The notes: generated by a model from the letters alone, not told the origin. A stretch of DNA of 64,000 nucleotides from Brevibacterium sp. 239c (GCF_900169365.1 NZ_FXZH01000008.1:1-64000), one strand, 5' to 3'; positions 44,702 through 53,578 are shown, counted from the first letter of the stretch. Made by a program: numbers and translations.

Positions 44702-44992
44702 TCAGTCCCTTCGCCACCACGACCTCTGGGATGCCAGATACATGCCCTGGTTCCACGCCGCGGCATAGGACTGTGACACCGATTTTCCGTCCGCCCAACC
44801 GGCCAGAATCAGTTCCTCGATCCGACTTCGGTCTTCCTGACTGATCCGACTCTCATACGCCCGATCAGCCTGATGGATTGGCGCACTCACCTGTGGCGGT
44901 GGCACCTGTCGGTTCAGCCACGCCCCACGAGAGAGCCCGACCGTTGTCAACGCAGCCCGTTGCGAACCCAGCAGGCCACTGAGGTCGGCCAC
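44702..44992 (-). pseudogene. Second transposase fragment (IS3-type, N-terminal part)
   Basis: The minus-strand frame encodes ADLSGLLGSQRAALTTVGLS and RISQEDRSRIEELILAGWADGKSVSQSYAAAWNQGMYLASQRSWWRR, resembling the pre-catalytic region of IS3-type transposases of the kind common in actinobacteria. It stops at the edge of the IS3 element near 44700 and lacks the catalytic domain. The frame stays open upstream to about 45080. Confidence 0.5.
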
Positions 44993-45241
44993 GAGCGTGT
45001 TCTCAAGCGTCAGGAACTCTTGGGCCTCGGGGTCGCTGTCGACTACTCGGGCGCGGACTCGTGCACGTCGCGGTCGTGCACGAGTCCCATAGCTTTTCCC
45101 AACGCATCGGTGGCCTCTTCAAGCCGGTGGATCACAATGAATCGTCTCGAACGAAAGCCGACATCATGGCCGTGACGTGTGACACATTCTTATTATTCAG
45201 TTAACCTGGACGTGCATTACCCCTCCAGAAAGGATAAACCG
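44993..45241. other. Intergenic with strong hairpin, upstream of bacteriocin-like gene
   Basis: Holds the hairpin at 45055-45087 and then AT-richer sequence (45180-45240) with the AGAAAGGA ribosome site of the next gene. On the minus strand a short frame encoding RRFIVIHRLEEATDALGKAM ends within the hairpin; it is probably another relic. Confidence 0.4.
45055..45087. repeat. Perfect 13-bp inverted repeat, 7-nt loop
   Basis: GGACTCGTGCACG and CGTGCACGAGTCC flank TCGCGGT. No T-run on either side. It may be an element end, a protein site or a transcript-shielding hairpin. Confidence 0.85.
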
Positions 45242-45673
45242 ATGAACAGCAAGCGTTCCGTTTCGAATCCCCTCCGCCGAAGAGTTGCTGCAGCATTTCT
45301 ATCGGCAAGTCTAGTTGCAGGCACTGCCGCGGTTGCCATGCCAGCAGAACCTGCCTCTGCCGCCTGTAAGGGGAGTAACGGCCGCAAGGCGGTAGGAGCT
45401 GGTGGTGGAGGCATGAACCCAGTTGACAAGTATGAGGTCAAGATGGATTCATGCGCAGCCAGCAAGCTCGTTGATGGATTCGAGAATTTCGGTTCCGCCA
45501 CAAGCTTCATAGGCGCAGCAGGTTCGAAATGGTGGCCAGTGTCATTCTCGATGTCACCGTTCATTGCCTGGGCCTGGAAGAACAAGAGTGCCGTGAAAAA
45601 CTGCGAAAAACCCGGAACGGGTATCAAATTCACTGAGACAAATGGCATTATAACTAACTGCAAAGCACAATAG
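45242..45673 (+). CDS. Secreted small cysteine-containing protein, candidate bacteriocin
   Basis: 143 residues with a clear Sec signal peptide: basic NSKRSVSNPLRRR, hydrophobic VAAAFLSASLVAGTAAVAM, and cleavage expected after PASA. The mature part of about 106 residues has four cysteines (near residues 41, 76, 119 and 140), a Gly-rich start (AVGAGGGGMNPVD) and an aromatic patch SKWWPVSFSMSPFIAWAWKN. Small size, secretion, cysteines, Trp-rich patch, AT-rich codons and a following small membrane protein suggest a bacteriocin; no known family is recognised. AGAAAGGA lies 8 nt before the ATG. It sits between transposase remnants, so it was probably acquired. Confidence 0.6.
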   Translation: MNSKRSVSNPLRRRVAAAFLSASLVAGTAAVAMPAEPASAACKGSNGRKAVGAGGGGMNPVDKYEVKMDSCAASKLVDGFENFGSATSFIGAAGSKWWPVSFSMSPFIAWAWKNKSAVKNCEKPGTGIKFTETNGIITNCKAQ

Positions 45674-45731
45674 ATTTAAAGCTCAATGATCGATCTCGCG
45701 CCAGTCCAACATCGATCAGAGGAGGCCATAC

Positions 45732-45953
45732 ATGAATGCAGCAAAAAGTAAAGCATCGATAATACAATGGATTATAGTGGGAATCGGCGTATTAGCAATG
45801 TGCGGACTGCTCTTCGCCCGATCGCAAGGCCTTATCGGCTTTGGCGCTCAGTCCTTTAGCGCATTGATTTTACTAGCTGTTGTTACCAGCGCCGGCATTT
45901 GGGTTAGTCGCTCTGCACACGCGCCGCAGAAGCGTTCCAAGCCAAATAAATAG
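45732..45953 (+). CDS. Small two-helix membrane protein, candidate immunity protein
   Basis: 73 residues. Two hydrophobic helices (about 10-29, IIQWIIVGIGVLAMCGLLFA, and about 40-58, FSALILLAVVTSAGIWV) and a basic tail (QKRSKPNK). GAGG lies 8 nt upstream of the ATG. It starts 58 nt after the secreted protein and is followed by a strong hairpin, so the two genes form one unit. Immunity is inferred from size, topology and position. Confidence 0.6.
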   Translation: MNAAKSKASIIQWIIVGIGVLAMCGLLFARSQGLIGFGAQSFSALILLAVVTSAGIWVSRSAHAPQKRSKPNK

Positions 45954-45959
45954 GGTAGG

Positions 45960-46015
45960 CAAGCCAATGTGTCCTCGACCTCGTCATTTAGCGAGATCGA
46001 GGACACATTGGCTTG
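45960..46015. terminator. Strong hairpin after the bacteriocin-like unit
   Basis: AAGCCAATGTGTCCTCGA pairs perfectly with TCGAGGACACATTGGCTT (45997-46014), one more C-G pair outside and CTCG/CGAG inside. It begins 6 nt after the immunity-like stop. It lacks a T-run, so it may end transcription with help or protect the mRNA. Confidence 0.65.
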
Positions 46016-46069
46016 TGCGTCTGTTACTCTCTGGCCTGACATACGCAGGCAGATTTGATGGCCTATGGC

Positions 46070-46178
46070 CGGGCTTCAGTGCGTTTGCAGAGTCCCGTGC
46101 CCAATCGCTGCGGCGGCTTCGGCTTCGATGTGGTCCCGGAGACTGGCTTGCAACAATCCACGGAACGCCCTCGCGAGG
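46070..46178 (-). pseudogene. Possible IS256-type transposase fragment
   Basis: The minus frame encodes LARAFRGLLQASLRDHIEAEAAAAIGHGTLQTH and then stops. This resembles the early LLQ...EAEAAAVIGA region of actinobacterial IS256 transposases. Only about 35 residues remain and the fragment abuts the IS1380 homology at 46179. Confidence 0.3.
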
Positions 46179-46481
46179 CCAGGCCCAGCAACGCCGTGGG
46201 CCAAGCTGGCGGAATGTTGCTGACCGAAACCGTGCACACCAGCGGCCTGGGCCACCATCTGAAGACGGCACTGGCACCGTTGAAGAAGCCCTTCGTCATT
46301 CATGATCCAGCAAAGATCCTTCTTGATCTCGCGATCACAATTGGACTCGGTGGTGACGCCCTGTCCAACACTACAGCAGTCAGGGACGAACCCGACCTGT
46401 ACGGTCCGGTGGCATCGAATCCGACGATCACTAGGATCATCCATACCCTGGCCAGCGACGCCGACCGAAGTCTGACAACGC
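46179..46481. repeat. 303-bp direct repeat, copy 2
   Basis: Same orientation as 43125-43427, one difference noticed. Here the IS1380 sequence continues beyond the repeat to the end of the transposase. Confidence 0.92.
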
Positions 46482-47536
46482 TTAATCAAGCCCGGGCAAC
46501 AGCCCGGGGCCGCGTGTGAGAACTCGCCGGAACCCAAGCACCGCACCACGACGTCGATGCCCGTGATCCGTTGATCATCGACATCGATGCCAGTCTCGTC
46601 ACCTCACACAGTGACAAAGAGAAAGCACGACCAACGTATAAGAAAGGGTTTGGGTTTCATCCCCTGCTCGCCTTCATCGACCATGGGGACTAGGGGACTG
46701 GTAAGCCTGTGGCCGAGATCCTACGCCCAGGGAACGCGGGATCGAACACGGCTGCCGATCACATCAGCCTGGTCAAACTCGTCCTCGACCATCTGCCAGG
46801 CCAGAAGACATGTCCGAGTAAGAGCGTCCTCGTCCGCACCGACACTGCCGTAGGCACTCATGATTCCCTCGAGTTCCTCACGAAGCGGGGCCTGTCGTAT
46901 TCGGTGGGATGGATGCTTCCCTACAACACTCCCGAGTTGTATCGCCAACTGTCGGACCTCGGCGCCTGGGGACCAGCCGATGACACCAACGGGCAGCCCT
47001 GCGATGGTGCTGATGTGGCGGAGTTGACCGGGGTCCTCGACCTGGCTGACTGGCCGTAAGGGATGCGGGTCATTGTCCGCCGGGAGCGTCCTCATCCGGG
47101 CGCGCAGTTGCGTTTTGATGATGTCGACGGGTACCGGGTCACCGCGTTCGTCACGAACACGAGGGCCCGCCAGTTGGCGGATCTGGAGGTTCGTCACCAA
47201 TCCAGGGCACGGTGTGAGGATCGGATCCGCATCGCCAAGGACTCCGGGTTACGGAACTTCCCAATGAAAGGCTTCGACCAGAACCGGATCTGGTTAGCTG
47301 TTGTCGCTTTGGCTGGGGAGATCGAGGCAAGGAAGTCGTTGTTGGCGTTTCCAGACCATGAGATCCGCCGGTGGGAGCCGAAGAAGCTGCGCATGCACGT
47401 CTATGCGGTGCCGGCGACGATCGCGCGAACAGGACGCCGGGTCGTGATGCATATGAAGATCACGGCCCGTTGGGCCGGCGTCATTGTTGCTGGCCTGAAC
47501 CGGTTGCGGAGTCTGCCTGGGCCAGCCCCAGGATAG
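46179..47536 (+). pseudogene. IS1380 family transposase with three in-frame stops and a missing start
   Basis: One unbroken frame of IS1380 transposase lacking its first 13 or so codons. Nonsense codons occur at 46517 (TGA, in RGRV*ELAG), 46691 (TAG, in DHGD*GTG) and 47057 (TAA, in DWP*GMRVIV). No frameshift is present. Core motifs remain: PLIIDIDASLVTSHSDKEKA, RTDTAVGTHDSLEFL, RARCEDRIRIAKDSGLRNFP and GFDQNRIWLAVVALA. The first two stops probably replace tryptophan codons. The right end of the element is not clear. Confidence 0.88.
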
Positions 47537-47844
47537 AACTGTGGTGTCCGTATTCGTTCGAGTTGGAGAAAGCGTTGGGGTTGGATCCCCGCCGGGTCGT
47601 GGCGACACACGGTGGTCATGTCATGCTCGAATGCGAGAATCAGTTAGTGCTCCGGTCGCCTTCAGCGAATCCTCAAATCGCCTGCCCGAAAGGCAATTCA
47701 TCGTGACCTGCGACACAAAACGTGTTGACATGGGTGTTTAATCGAGTAAAGATGTTCAACATTGTCGAAAACTGAGCACCTGCGGAACGCACAGTTACTG
47801 CAGGCGGCAGATAATCGAGTTTCATCCGAAACGAGGAACCGCTG
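47537..47844. other. Spacer between IS1380 remnant and betaine transporter
   Basis: No convincing gene; the open frame at 47541-47741 has no recognisable features. The left half is probably the remaining IS end, the right half holds the transporter promoter (47725-47752). Confidence 0.5.
47725..47752 (+). promoter_or_regulatory. Candidate promoter of the MHS transporter gene
   Basis: TTGACA (47725-47730), 16 nt, TAAAGA (47747-47752); a one-base shift gives a 17-nt spacer to AAAGAT. It lies 92 nt before the ATG at 47845. Confidence 0.55.
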
Positions 47845-49365
47845 ATGTCAGAAGGCCAAGGAAAACCCGCTTCCGAGGGGACGAAGACGTCCAGTCGGAC
47901 GCGGAAAGCACTCAAGAAGATGCGCTTGGAGGCCGATCACTGCATCGTCATCGAGCCGAAATCCATTCGCATCGCGATCGGCGGAACCACGGTCGGCAAC
48001 TTCATGGAATGGTTCGACTTCGGTGTCTACGGATACCTCGCCATAACCATGCGAACTGTTTTCACCGAAGGCATGGACGAGCAGATGGGTTTGCTCGTCA
48101 CACTGCTCGGCTTCGCAGTCTCATTCCTCGTCCGCCCATTCGGCGGCATGGTCCTGGGGCCCCTGGGTGACAAGATCGGGCGCCAGAAGGTCCTCTTCTT
48201 CACTATGGCCACGATGGCCACCGCCACCGCACTCATCGGCGTACTGCCCACCGCAGCGCAGATCGGGCTGTGGGTGATCATCCCTCTCTACCTGCTCAAG
48301 ATGATTCAGGGCTTCTCCACCGGCGGTGAGTACGCCGGTGCAACCACCTACGTCTCCGAATTCGCTCCCGACAAGTCGCGCGGCTTCTGGGCCTCCTGGC
48401 TCGACGTCGGCTCCTACCTCGGCTTCGCGGCCGGAGCAGGCACCGTCGCCGTCACCACCGTCATCGCAACAAGCGTCGCCGGAGAGAACGCCATGGTCGA
48501 TGGCGGCTGGAGGATCCCGTTCCTCATTGCGATCCCTCTCGGCGCAGTCGCGATCTGGTTCCGCCTGAAGATCCCAGAAACCCCCAGCTTCGAAGCCACA
48601 GTGGCCGAGGGCCTCGATGTGAAAGTCAAGGATGACAAATATGCACGCCACGGTCTCATCGGCGTCATCCGTCACTTCTGGAAAGAGATCCTCATCGGCA
48701 TCGCCATCGTCGCCGGTTCGCAGACGGTCGGCTACGCCCTCACGAGCTTCATGCCGACCTACCTCGAGGAAACCGTCAAGGTCTCGAATGTCCAAGCAGC
48801 TGTGGCGACCATTCCAGTCCTCGTCGTCATGTCCATCTGCCTGCCGCTGATCGGTCGCCTCTCGGACAAGATGGGCCGCAAGTTCGTCTTCCTCGTGGCG
48901 TCAGGATCGACGATCGTACTGATGGTTCCGGCCTTCGCAGTGATGCAGATCGGCGAGATGTGGGCGGTTGTCGTCGCTCTGTTCATGGTCGCCCTGCCGG
49001 CCGGTTTCTACATCGCCTGCCTCGCGTCGACGTTGCCGGCGCTGTTCCCGACAGCATCGCGCTACGGCGCCATGGGCCTGACCTTCAACATCGGGGTCTC
49101 TATGTTCGGCGGCACCACACCGCTGTTCAGCCAGGCGCTCATCGACCTCACCGGCAACTCGTTCATGCCTGCGTTCTACATCATGTTCTTCTCGATCATC
49201 GCCTTCGTGGCGGTGCTCCTGATGAAGGAATCGGCTCACAAGCCGCTGCTCGGGTCGTTCCCGACCGTTGGCTCACGTGAAGAAGCCGTCGAGCTCGTGC
49301 GCACCCAGGACGATAACCCCGACCTCGACCCGGACACCATGCCGATCCCGGTCGTGAAGGTCTGA
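47845..49365 (+). CDS. MFS transporter, metabolite:H+ symporter (ProP-like) family
   Basis: 506 residues with 12 membrane helices. TTVGNFMEWFDFGVYGYLA, PLGDKIGRQKVLFFTMATMA and LLKMIQGFSTGGEYAGATTYVSEFAP are signatures of the MHS group, which includes proline/betaine symporter ProP and alpha-ketoglutarate permease. GAGGA precedes the ATG. As the first gene of a betaine-catabolic island it probably imports proline betaine or a related compound (inference). A hairpin follows the stop. Confidence 0.88.
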   Translation: MSEGQGKPASEGTKTSSRTRKALKKMRLEADHCIVIEPKSIRIAIGGTTVGNFMEWFDFGVYGYLAITMRTVFTEGMDEQMGLLVTLLGFAVSFLVRPFGGMVLGPLGDKIGRQKVLFFTMATMATATALIGVLPTAAQIGLWVIIPLYLLKMIQGFSTGGEYAGATTYVSEFAPDKSRGFWASWLDVGSYLGFAAGAGTVAVTTVIATSVAGENAMVDGGWRIPFLIAIPLGAVAIWFRLKIPETPSFEATVAEGLDVKVKDDKYARHGLIGVIRHFWKEILIGIAIVAGSQTVGYALTSFMPTYLEETVKVSNVQAAVATIPVLVVMSICLPLIGRLSDKMGRKFVFLVASGSTIVLMVPAFAVMQIGEMWAVVVALFMVALPAGFYIACLASTLPALFPTASRYGAMGLTFNIGVSMFGGTTPLFSQALIDLTGNSFMPAFYIMFFSIIAFVAVLLMKESAHKPLLGSFPTVGSREEAVELVRTQDDNPDLDPDTMPIPVVKV

Positions 49366-49408
49366 TCTCAATCGCCAACAGGTCTGATCAGCAGCCCTGA
49401 CCATCGCC

Positions 49409-49444
49409 GAGGCGGTCGCTCCCTCACGTAGGGGCGACCGCCTC
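49409..49444. terminator. Convergent hairpin between transporter and GntR gene
   Basis: GAGGCGGTCGC and GCGACCGCCTC pair perfectly, with further CCC/GGG inside. It lies between two converging genes and could stop both. No long T-run. The left arm contains one copy of the repeated CGCCGAGGYGG motif. Confidence 0.65.
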
Positions 49445-49473
49445 GTTGTCTGCCTGCTCCGCCGTCTGAACTC

Positions 49474-50136
49474 TCAAGTCTCGGCTTGTCCGGTCCGCTT
49501 GAAGAAGTAGAGGTTGCGGGTGACGAGCTCGGCAGCCTCGTCCGCCCGTCCCTCCTCAATGAGGTCAACAAGCGCCATCAGTTCCTGAGCTGAAGCAAGG
49601 ATGACCGCGTCGACGGCACCCGTGGGTTGGAAGATCCGCGATTGATCACGCAGCCGGAGACTGATTTCTGCGGCAACGCGGCCGAGCCCGAATTCGAGCA
49701 GCGCTTCGTGGAAGCGACGGTCGTGGGTGAAGAACGCGGTCATATTCCCGGCTTCGGCGGCATCGACAGTCGCTGCAGCCTGGGCGCGCAACTGTTCGTT
49801 CTGGGCCGAGGTCTCCGGTGAGACTGCCGCCTGTTCGCACAGCTGCCTGACGGCGGGGACAGCGAGCAGAACCCGCACGTGGGTGATCTCTTCGAGGTCG
49901 GCCTGCGTGACCGGGACCAGGCGAAACCCTCGGTTCGGCACAGCCTCGACGGTCCCCTCGGTGACAAGAGCCATCATCGCCTCTCGCACCGGGCTCAGTG
50001 ACATGCCCAGCTGCTTCGCCAGCCCGGCCGCCGAATAGATCCGATCTTCGTCGAGCTCCCCGGCGGTGATGGCATCGCGGATGATCGCCAACGCCTGTTC
50101 GCGCAGCGAGGCGACCGGCGCTCTGACCATTTCCAT
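49474..50136 (-). CDS. GntR family regulator, FCD (FadR) subfamily
   Basis: 220 residues from the ATG at 50136, preceded by GGATGGAGGG. N-terminal winged helix (SLREQALAIIRDAITAGELDEDRIYSAAGLAKQLGMSLSPVREAMMALVTEGTVEAVPNRGFRLVP) and a helical FCD ligand-binding domain with ITHVRVLLAVPAVRQL and HDRRFHEALLEFGL. The divergent position to the demethylase gene and the 21-bp dyad in between suggest it controls the island, probably responding to a betaine or proline derivative. Confidence 0.92.
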   Translation of the reverse strand: MEMVRAPVASLREQALAIIRDAITAGELDEDRIYSAAGLAKQLGMSLSPVREAMMALVTEGTVEAVPNRGFRLVPVTQADLEEITHVRVLLAVPAVRQLCEQAAVSPETSAQNEQLRAQAAATVDAAEAGNMTAFFTHDRRFHEALLEFGLGRVAAEISLRLRDQSRIFQPTGAVDAVILASAQELMALVDLIEEGRADEAAELVTRNLYFFKRTGQAET

Positions 50137-50273
50137 GAACCCTCCATCCTTTCCACGAGGTTCCCACCACACCTTCAAATATCGGTTCACCAGGTCGTGG
50201 GCATCCTAGGCGCGGGACATTTGTTTCCCGCGAGCTATTGACAGCATAACCATGAGAACTCACGATTGAGGTA

Positions 50274-50294
50274 GGTAGTCGGTAACCGATTACC
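50274..50294. promoter_or_regulatory. Candidate operator of the FCD-type GntR regulator
   Basis: The 21 bases starting GGTAGTCGGTAACCGATTAC form a dyad around the central A, with one mismatched pair per half-site. It lies between the divergent GntR and demethylase genes, 67 nt upstream of the latter. FCD regulators usually bind such palindromes. Confidence 0.6.
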
Positions 50295-50360
50295 TAAAGA
50301 ATTCGACCGTGTCGGTCTTCTCATTTCCGACACCGCGTTCCTGCGACGAAGGAGGAACAC

Positions 50361-52454
50361 ATGTCCGAGGATCCGCTGCTCCAGCCATTCGAGTTGGGCC
50401 CGCTCACTCTGCGCAACCGCATCGTCTCCACCTCCCACGAACCCTCATACACCGAACTCGGCATGCCCAAGGATCGCTACCGCCTCTACCACCTGGAGAA
50501 GGCACGCGGCGGTGTGGGACTGACGATGATCGGAGGCTCCGCCATCGTCTCGAAGGACTCCCCTGCCGCCTTCGGCAACATCGACCTGTCCACCGACGAG
50601 GTGGTGCCCTGGCTCTCCGCACTTGCCGCCGACTGCCACGACGAAGGCGCCGCGGTGATGATCCAGACCACCCACCTGGGTCATCGCTCCTCGAACTTCA
50701 CCGGCGACTGGCTCCCCTTGGTCTCGGCCTCACGGACCAGGGAAGCCGCGCACCGGTCGTTTACGAAGGAGATCGAAGACTTCGACATGGATCGCATCGT
50801 CGACGACTTCGCATCCGCTGCCGCAAGGGTTGCCGAGGCGGGCCTCGACGGGCTCGAGATCATGCACGCTGGCCACCTGCTCGATGCCTTCCTCGCCGCC
50901 TGGCTCAACACCCGCACTGACGAGTACAACGGAGAGCTTGAGAACCTCCTTCGCTTCCCGCTGCGAGTCATCGACGCGGTGAAGGCGGCAGTGCCCAAGG
51001 ACTTCGTCGTCGGAATCCGCATGGCCGTCGACGAGCTGCGCGAGGACGGTATGCGTGAAGACCGGGCGAGTGACATCCTCACGACTTATGCCGCCCACGG
51101 CATCGATTTCCTCAACCTCAACGTCGGCACCATCAGTTCTGACAAGGACCTCGCCGAGGCGATTCCCGGGATGGGCACTCCCTCAGCGCCGTGGCTCGAA
51201 ACCTGCCGTCGCATCCGCAAGGCCATCGACATTCCCGTCCTCCATGCCGCCCGCATCGCCGATGTGCCCACCGCCAGGTACGCGATCGAGGACAGTTGCC
51301 TCGACCTCGTGGGCATGACCCGGGCCCAGTTGGCCGACCCCTACCTGGTTACAAAGATCAAAGAGCATCGCGAGGACGACATCCGCCCGTGTGTGGGCGC
51401 GAACATGTGCCTCGACAGCATCTACACCTCGGGTGCCGCGACCTGCATCCACAATCCCGCGAGCGGGCGCGAAGCCGATCTGCCCCAGGAAGTTCCACGC
51501 AATGCCGGCGCCGATCCCAAACATGTCGTCATCGTGGGCGCCGGCCCGGCCGGCCTCGAAGCCGCCCGCGTCGCGGCCGTTCGCGGACACCGGGTGACCC
51601 TTCTCGAAGCGGACACGAGCGCAGGTGGGCAGGTGCGCATCGCGGCTCGTTCGGAACGCCGCCGCGACCTCATCGGCATCGTCGACTGGCGACTCCAGCA
51701 GTGCAGGAAGCACGGCGTCGATGTCCGCTTCGATACCTTCGCCGAGGCGGACGACATCCTCGCACTCGCACCCGATGTCGTCATCGTCGCCACCGGCGGC
51801 GTTCCCGATTCCAGCTACCCCTTCCGGGAGCAGGGCCCGGCCTTCGACGTCTGGGATGTGATGAACGACAGCCTGCGCCAGAAGCAGCGCGTCATCGTCT
51901 ACGACGACCACGGCTTCTATCCCGCTCTGGACGCTGTCGAGCGCCTGGCCCGCAACGGCCAGCAGGTCACCTACGTGACCCCCGAACGCACCATCGGCAT
52001 CGATGTCGGTTCGATGAACTCACCGGCCTACCTGCAGGTCTTCTCCGAATTCGGCGTCACGGTTCACCTCGGCGAGAGACTGGCCGCGAAGCCCGTGGCT
52101 GCAGACAAGAGCGTGCATGCGATCCTGCGCAATGACTACTCGGGCATCGAGACCGAGCTCGAGACCGACGCTGTGGTCGTCGACTTCGGGACTACACCCA
52201 ACGACGACGTCTACTTCGCGCTCAAGCCGAAGTCGAGCAACCTCGGCGAGATCAGACTCGAGGCGTGGATCCACGGCCAAGCCCAACCCGAGCGCAGCGC
52301 CACCGCTGGTTCAGGCAGCCCTGGCGGCACGAGCCCAAGCACCACCGCCGAGGCGAGCGCCCCCTTCGCGCTCTATCGGATCGGTGACGCCGTCACCTCC
52401 CGCAATGTCCATGCCGCCGTCCTCGAGGGACTGCGTGTGGGAATGGGAATCTAA
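50361..52454 (+). CDS. NADH:flavin oxidoreductase, N-methylproline demethylase-like (StcD family)
   Basis: 697 residues, the two-part architecture of dienoyl-CoA reductase and amine dehydrogenases. Residues 1-340 form an Old Yellow Enzyme barrel (PFELGPLTLRNRIVSTSHEPSYTELGMP), cysteines of CVGANMC and ATCIHNP (about 343-362) ligate a 4Fe-4S cluster, and from about 387 a FAD/NAD(P) domain begins (HVVIVGAGPAGLEAARVAAVRG). The STSHEP motif in place of the usual sequence is typical of demethylating members. StcD oxidises N-methylproline to proline plus formaldehyde. GAAGGAGG precedes the ATG. The racemase gene follows after 4 nt. Confidence 0.88.
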   Translation: MSEDPLLQPFELGPLTLRNRIVSTSHEPSYTELGMPKDRYRLYHLEKARGGVGLTMIGGSAIVSKDSPAAFGNIDLSTDEVVPWLSALAADCHDEGAAVMIQTTHLGHRSSNFTGDWLPLVSASRTREAAHRSFTKEIEDFDMDRIVDDFASAAARVAEAGLDGLEIMHAGHLLDAFLAAWLNTRTDEYNGELENLLRFPLRVIDAVKAAVPKDFVVGIRMAVDELREDGMREDRASDILTTYAAHGIDFLNLNVGTISSDKDLAEAIPGMGTPSAPWLETCRRIRKAIDIPVLHAARIADVPTARYAIEDSCLDLVGMTRAQLADPYLVTKIKEHREDDIRPCVGANMCLDSIYTSGAATCIHNPASGREADLPQEVPRNAGADPKHVVIVGAGPAGLEAARVAAVRGHRVTLLEADTSAGGQVRIAARSERRRDLIGIVDWRLQQCRKHGVDVRFDTFAEADDILALAPDVVIVATGGVPDSSYPFREQGPAFDVWDVMNDSLRQKQRVIVYDDHGFYPALDAVERLARNGQQVTYVTPERTIGIDVGSMNSPAYLQVFSEFGVTVHLGERLAAKPVAADKSVHAILRNDYSGIETELETDAVVVDFGTTPNDDVYFALKPKSSNLGEIRLEAWIHGQAQPERSATAGSGSPGGTSPSTTAEASAPFALYRIGDAVTSRNVHAAVLEGLRVGMGI

Positions 52455-52458
52455 ACCG

Positions 52459-53502
52459 ATGTTGCTGAGCGATTTCGAGATCACGACTATCGACTATCAC
52501 ACGGCCGGAGAACCGTTTCGGATCGTCGCCGAGCTTCCCATGTCGATACTCGGGGCCACCGTAGCCGAGAAGCGGATGACTGCGATCAACGACGAGGAGA
52601 TCGACGGACTGCGTCGGCTGCTCGTCAGCGAACCGCGGGGCCATGCCGATATGTACGGCGGTTTCATCACTGAACCCGATGACGGCGGCGCCCATTTCGG
52701 GGTCCTGTTCTGGCACAAGGACGGCTTCTCGACAGCCTGTGGTCATGGGACCATTGCCCTCGGCGCCTGGGCGATCGAGTCCGGTCTCGTCGCCGCTGAC
52801 GCCTCGGGACTGACCGATGTCGTCATCGACGTACCCTCGGGCAGAGTGAAGGCGAGTGTGCACACCGATGCGCTCGGCCTTGTCACCTCGGCCGACTTCG
52901 TAAACGTCCCCTGCCGGCTCATCGCGGCAGATGTCGAAATCGAGGCCGGACTCTTCGTCGACCTCGTGTGGGGCGGGGCCATCTATGCCTGTCTCGATGC
53001 AGATCGTCTCGATGCCGACCGGTTCTCTTCGGACTCAAGCGGTGACGGGCTCGCTGTGGTCCCTGGGAACGTCAACGAGCTCATCGCCCTCGGCAGGCAG
53101 GTCAAAGCCGCCCTCGCCGATCATCCGCTGACGAGGCACCCCGATGACGAGCGGCTGAGCGGGGTCTACGGAACGGTCATCGTCAACCGCCTCGGCACAC
53201 TGCCCGGAGGTGAACTTCACCAGCGCAATGTCACCGTCTTCGCCGACGGTCAGGTTGACCGCTCTCCCTGCGGGTCGGCCACAGCGGCGCGTATCGGGGC
53301 GTTGCACAGCACTGGAGAGCTGGCGGCCGGTCAGGTGCTGATCCACGAGTCGATCATCGGCACCAGGTTCCGAGCTCGGGTGCTCACAGAGACAGTGGAC
53401 GGAGTCGTCCCGATCATCACTTCGAGCACGCACAAGATCGCCACCTGCACATTCGTGGTCGATCCGCGCGACGAGCTCGTCCCCGGATTCGTCCTGCGCT
53501 GA
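52459..53502 (+). CDS. Proline racemase / hydroxyproline 2-epimerase family protein
   Basis: 347 residues. Both catalytic cysteines are present: the first in FSTACGHGTIALGAW, the second in DRSPCGSATAARIGAL. TIDYHTAGEPFRIV at the start is the family signature. Two cysteines favour a racemase or epimerase; the 3-hydroxyproline dehydratases of the family have Thr or Ser in the second place. It lies 4 nt after the demethylase gene, so it should act on the proline or hydroxyproline released by demethylation. The second motif reads GSAT where GTGT is usual, a small oddity. Confidence 0.88.
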   Translation: MLLSDFEITTIDYHTAGEPFRIVAELPMSILGATVAEKRMTAINDEEIDGLRRLLVSEPRGHADMYGGFITEPDDGGAHFGVLFWHKDGFSTACGHGTIALGAWAIESGLVAADASGLTDVVIDVPSGRVKASVHTDALGLVTSADFVNVPCRLIAADVEIEAGLFVDLVWGGAIYACLDADRLDADRFSSDSSGDGLAVVPGNVNELIALGRQVKAALADHPLTRHPDDERLSGVYGTVIVNRLGTLPGGELHQRNVTVFADGQVDRSPCGSATAARIGALHSTGELAAGQVLIHESIIGTRFRARVLTETVDGVVPIITSSTHKIATCTFVVDPRDELVPGFVLR

Positions 53503-53578
53503 CCGGAAGCCATCCGGCACGTCCTCGTCGGTGACACTTCTGGCAGGAGCTCCAAGGCGAGCCCCTCTGCGCGGCTTG

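Noticed and set aside
45055..45087. tRNA or riboswitch
   Set aside because: It is only a single simple hairpin without cloverleaf or aptamer features.
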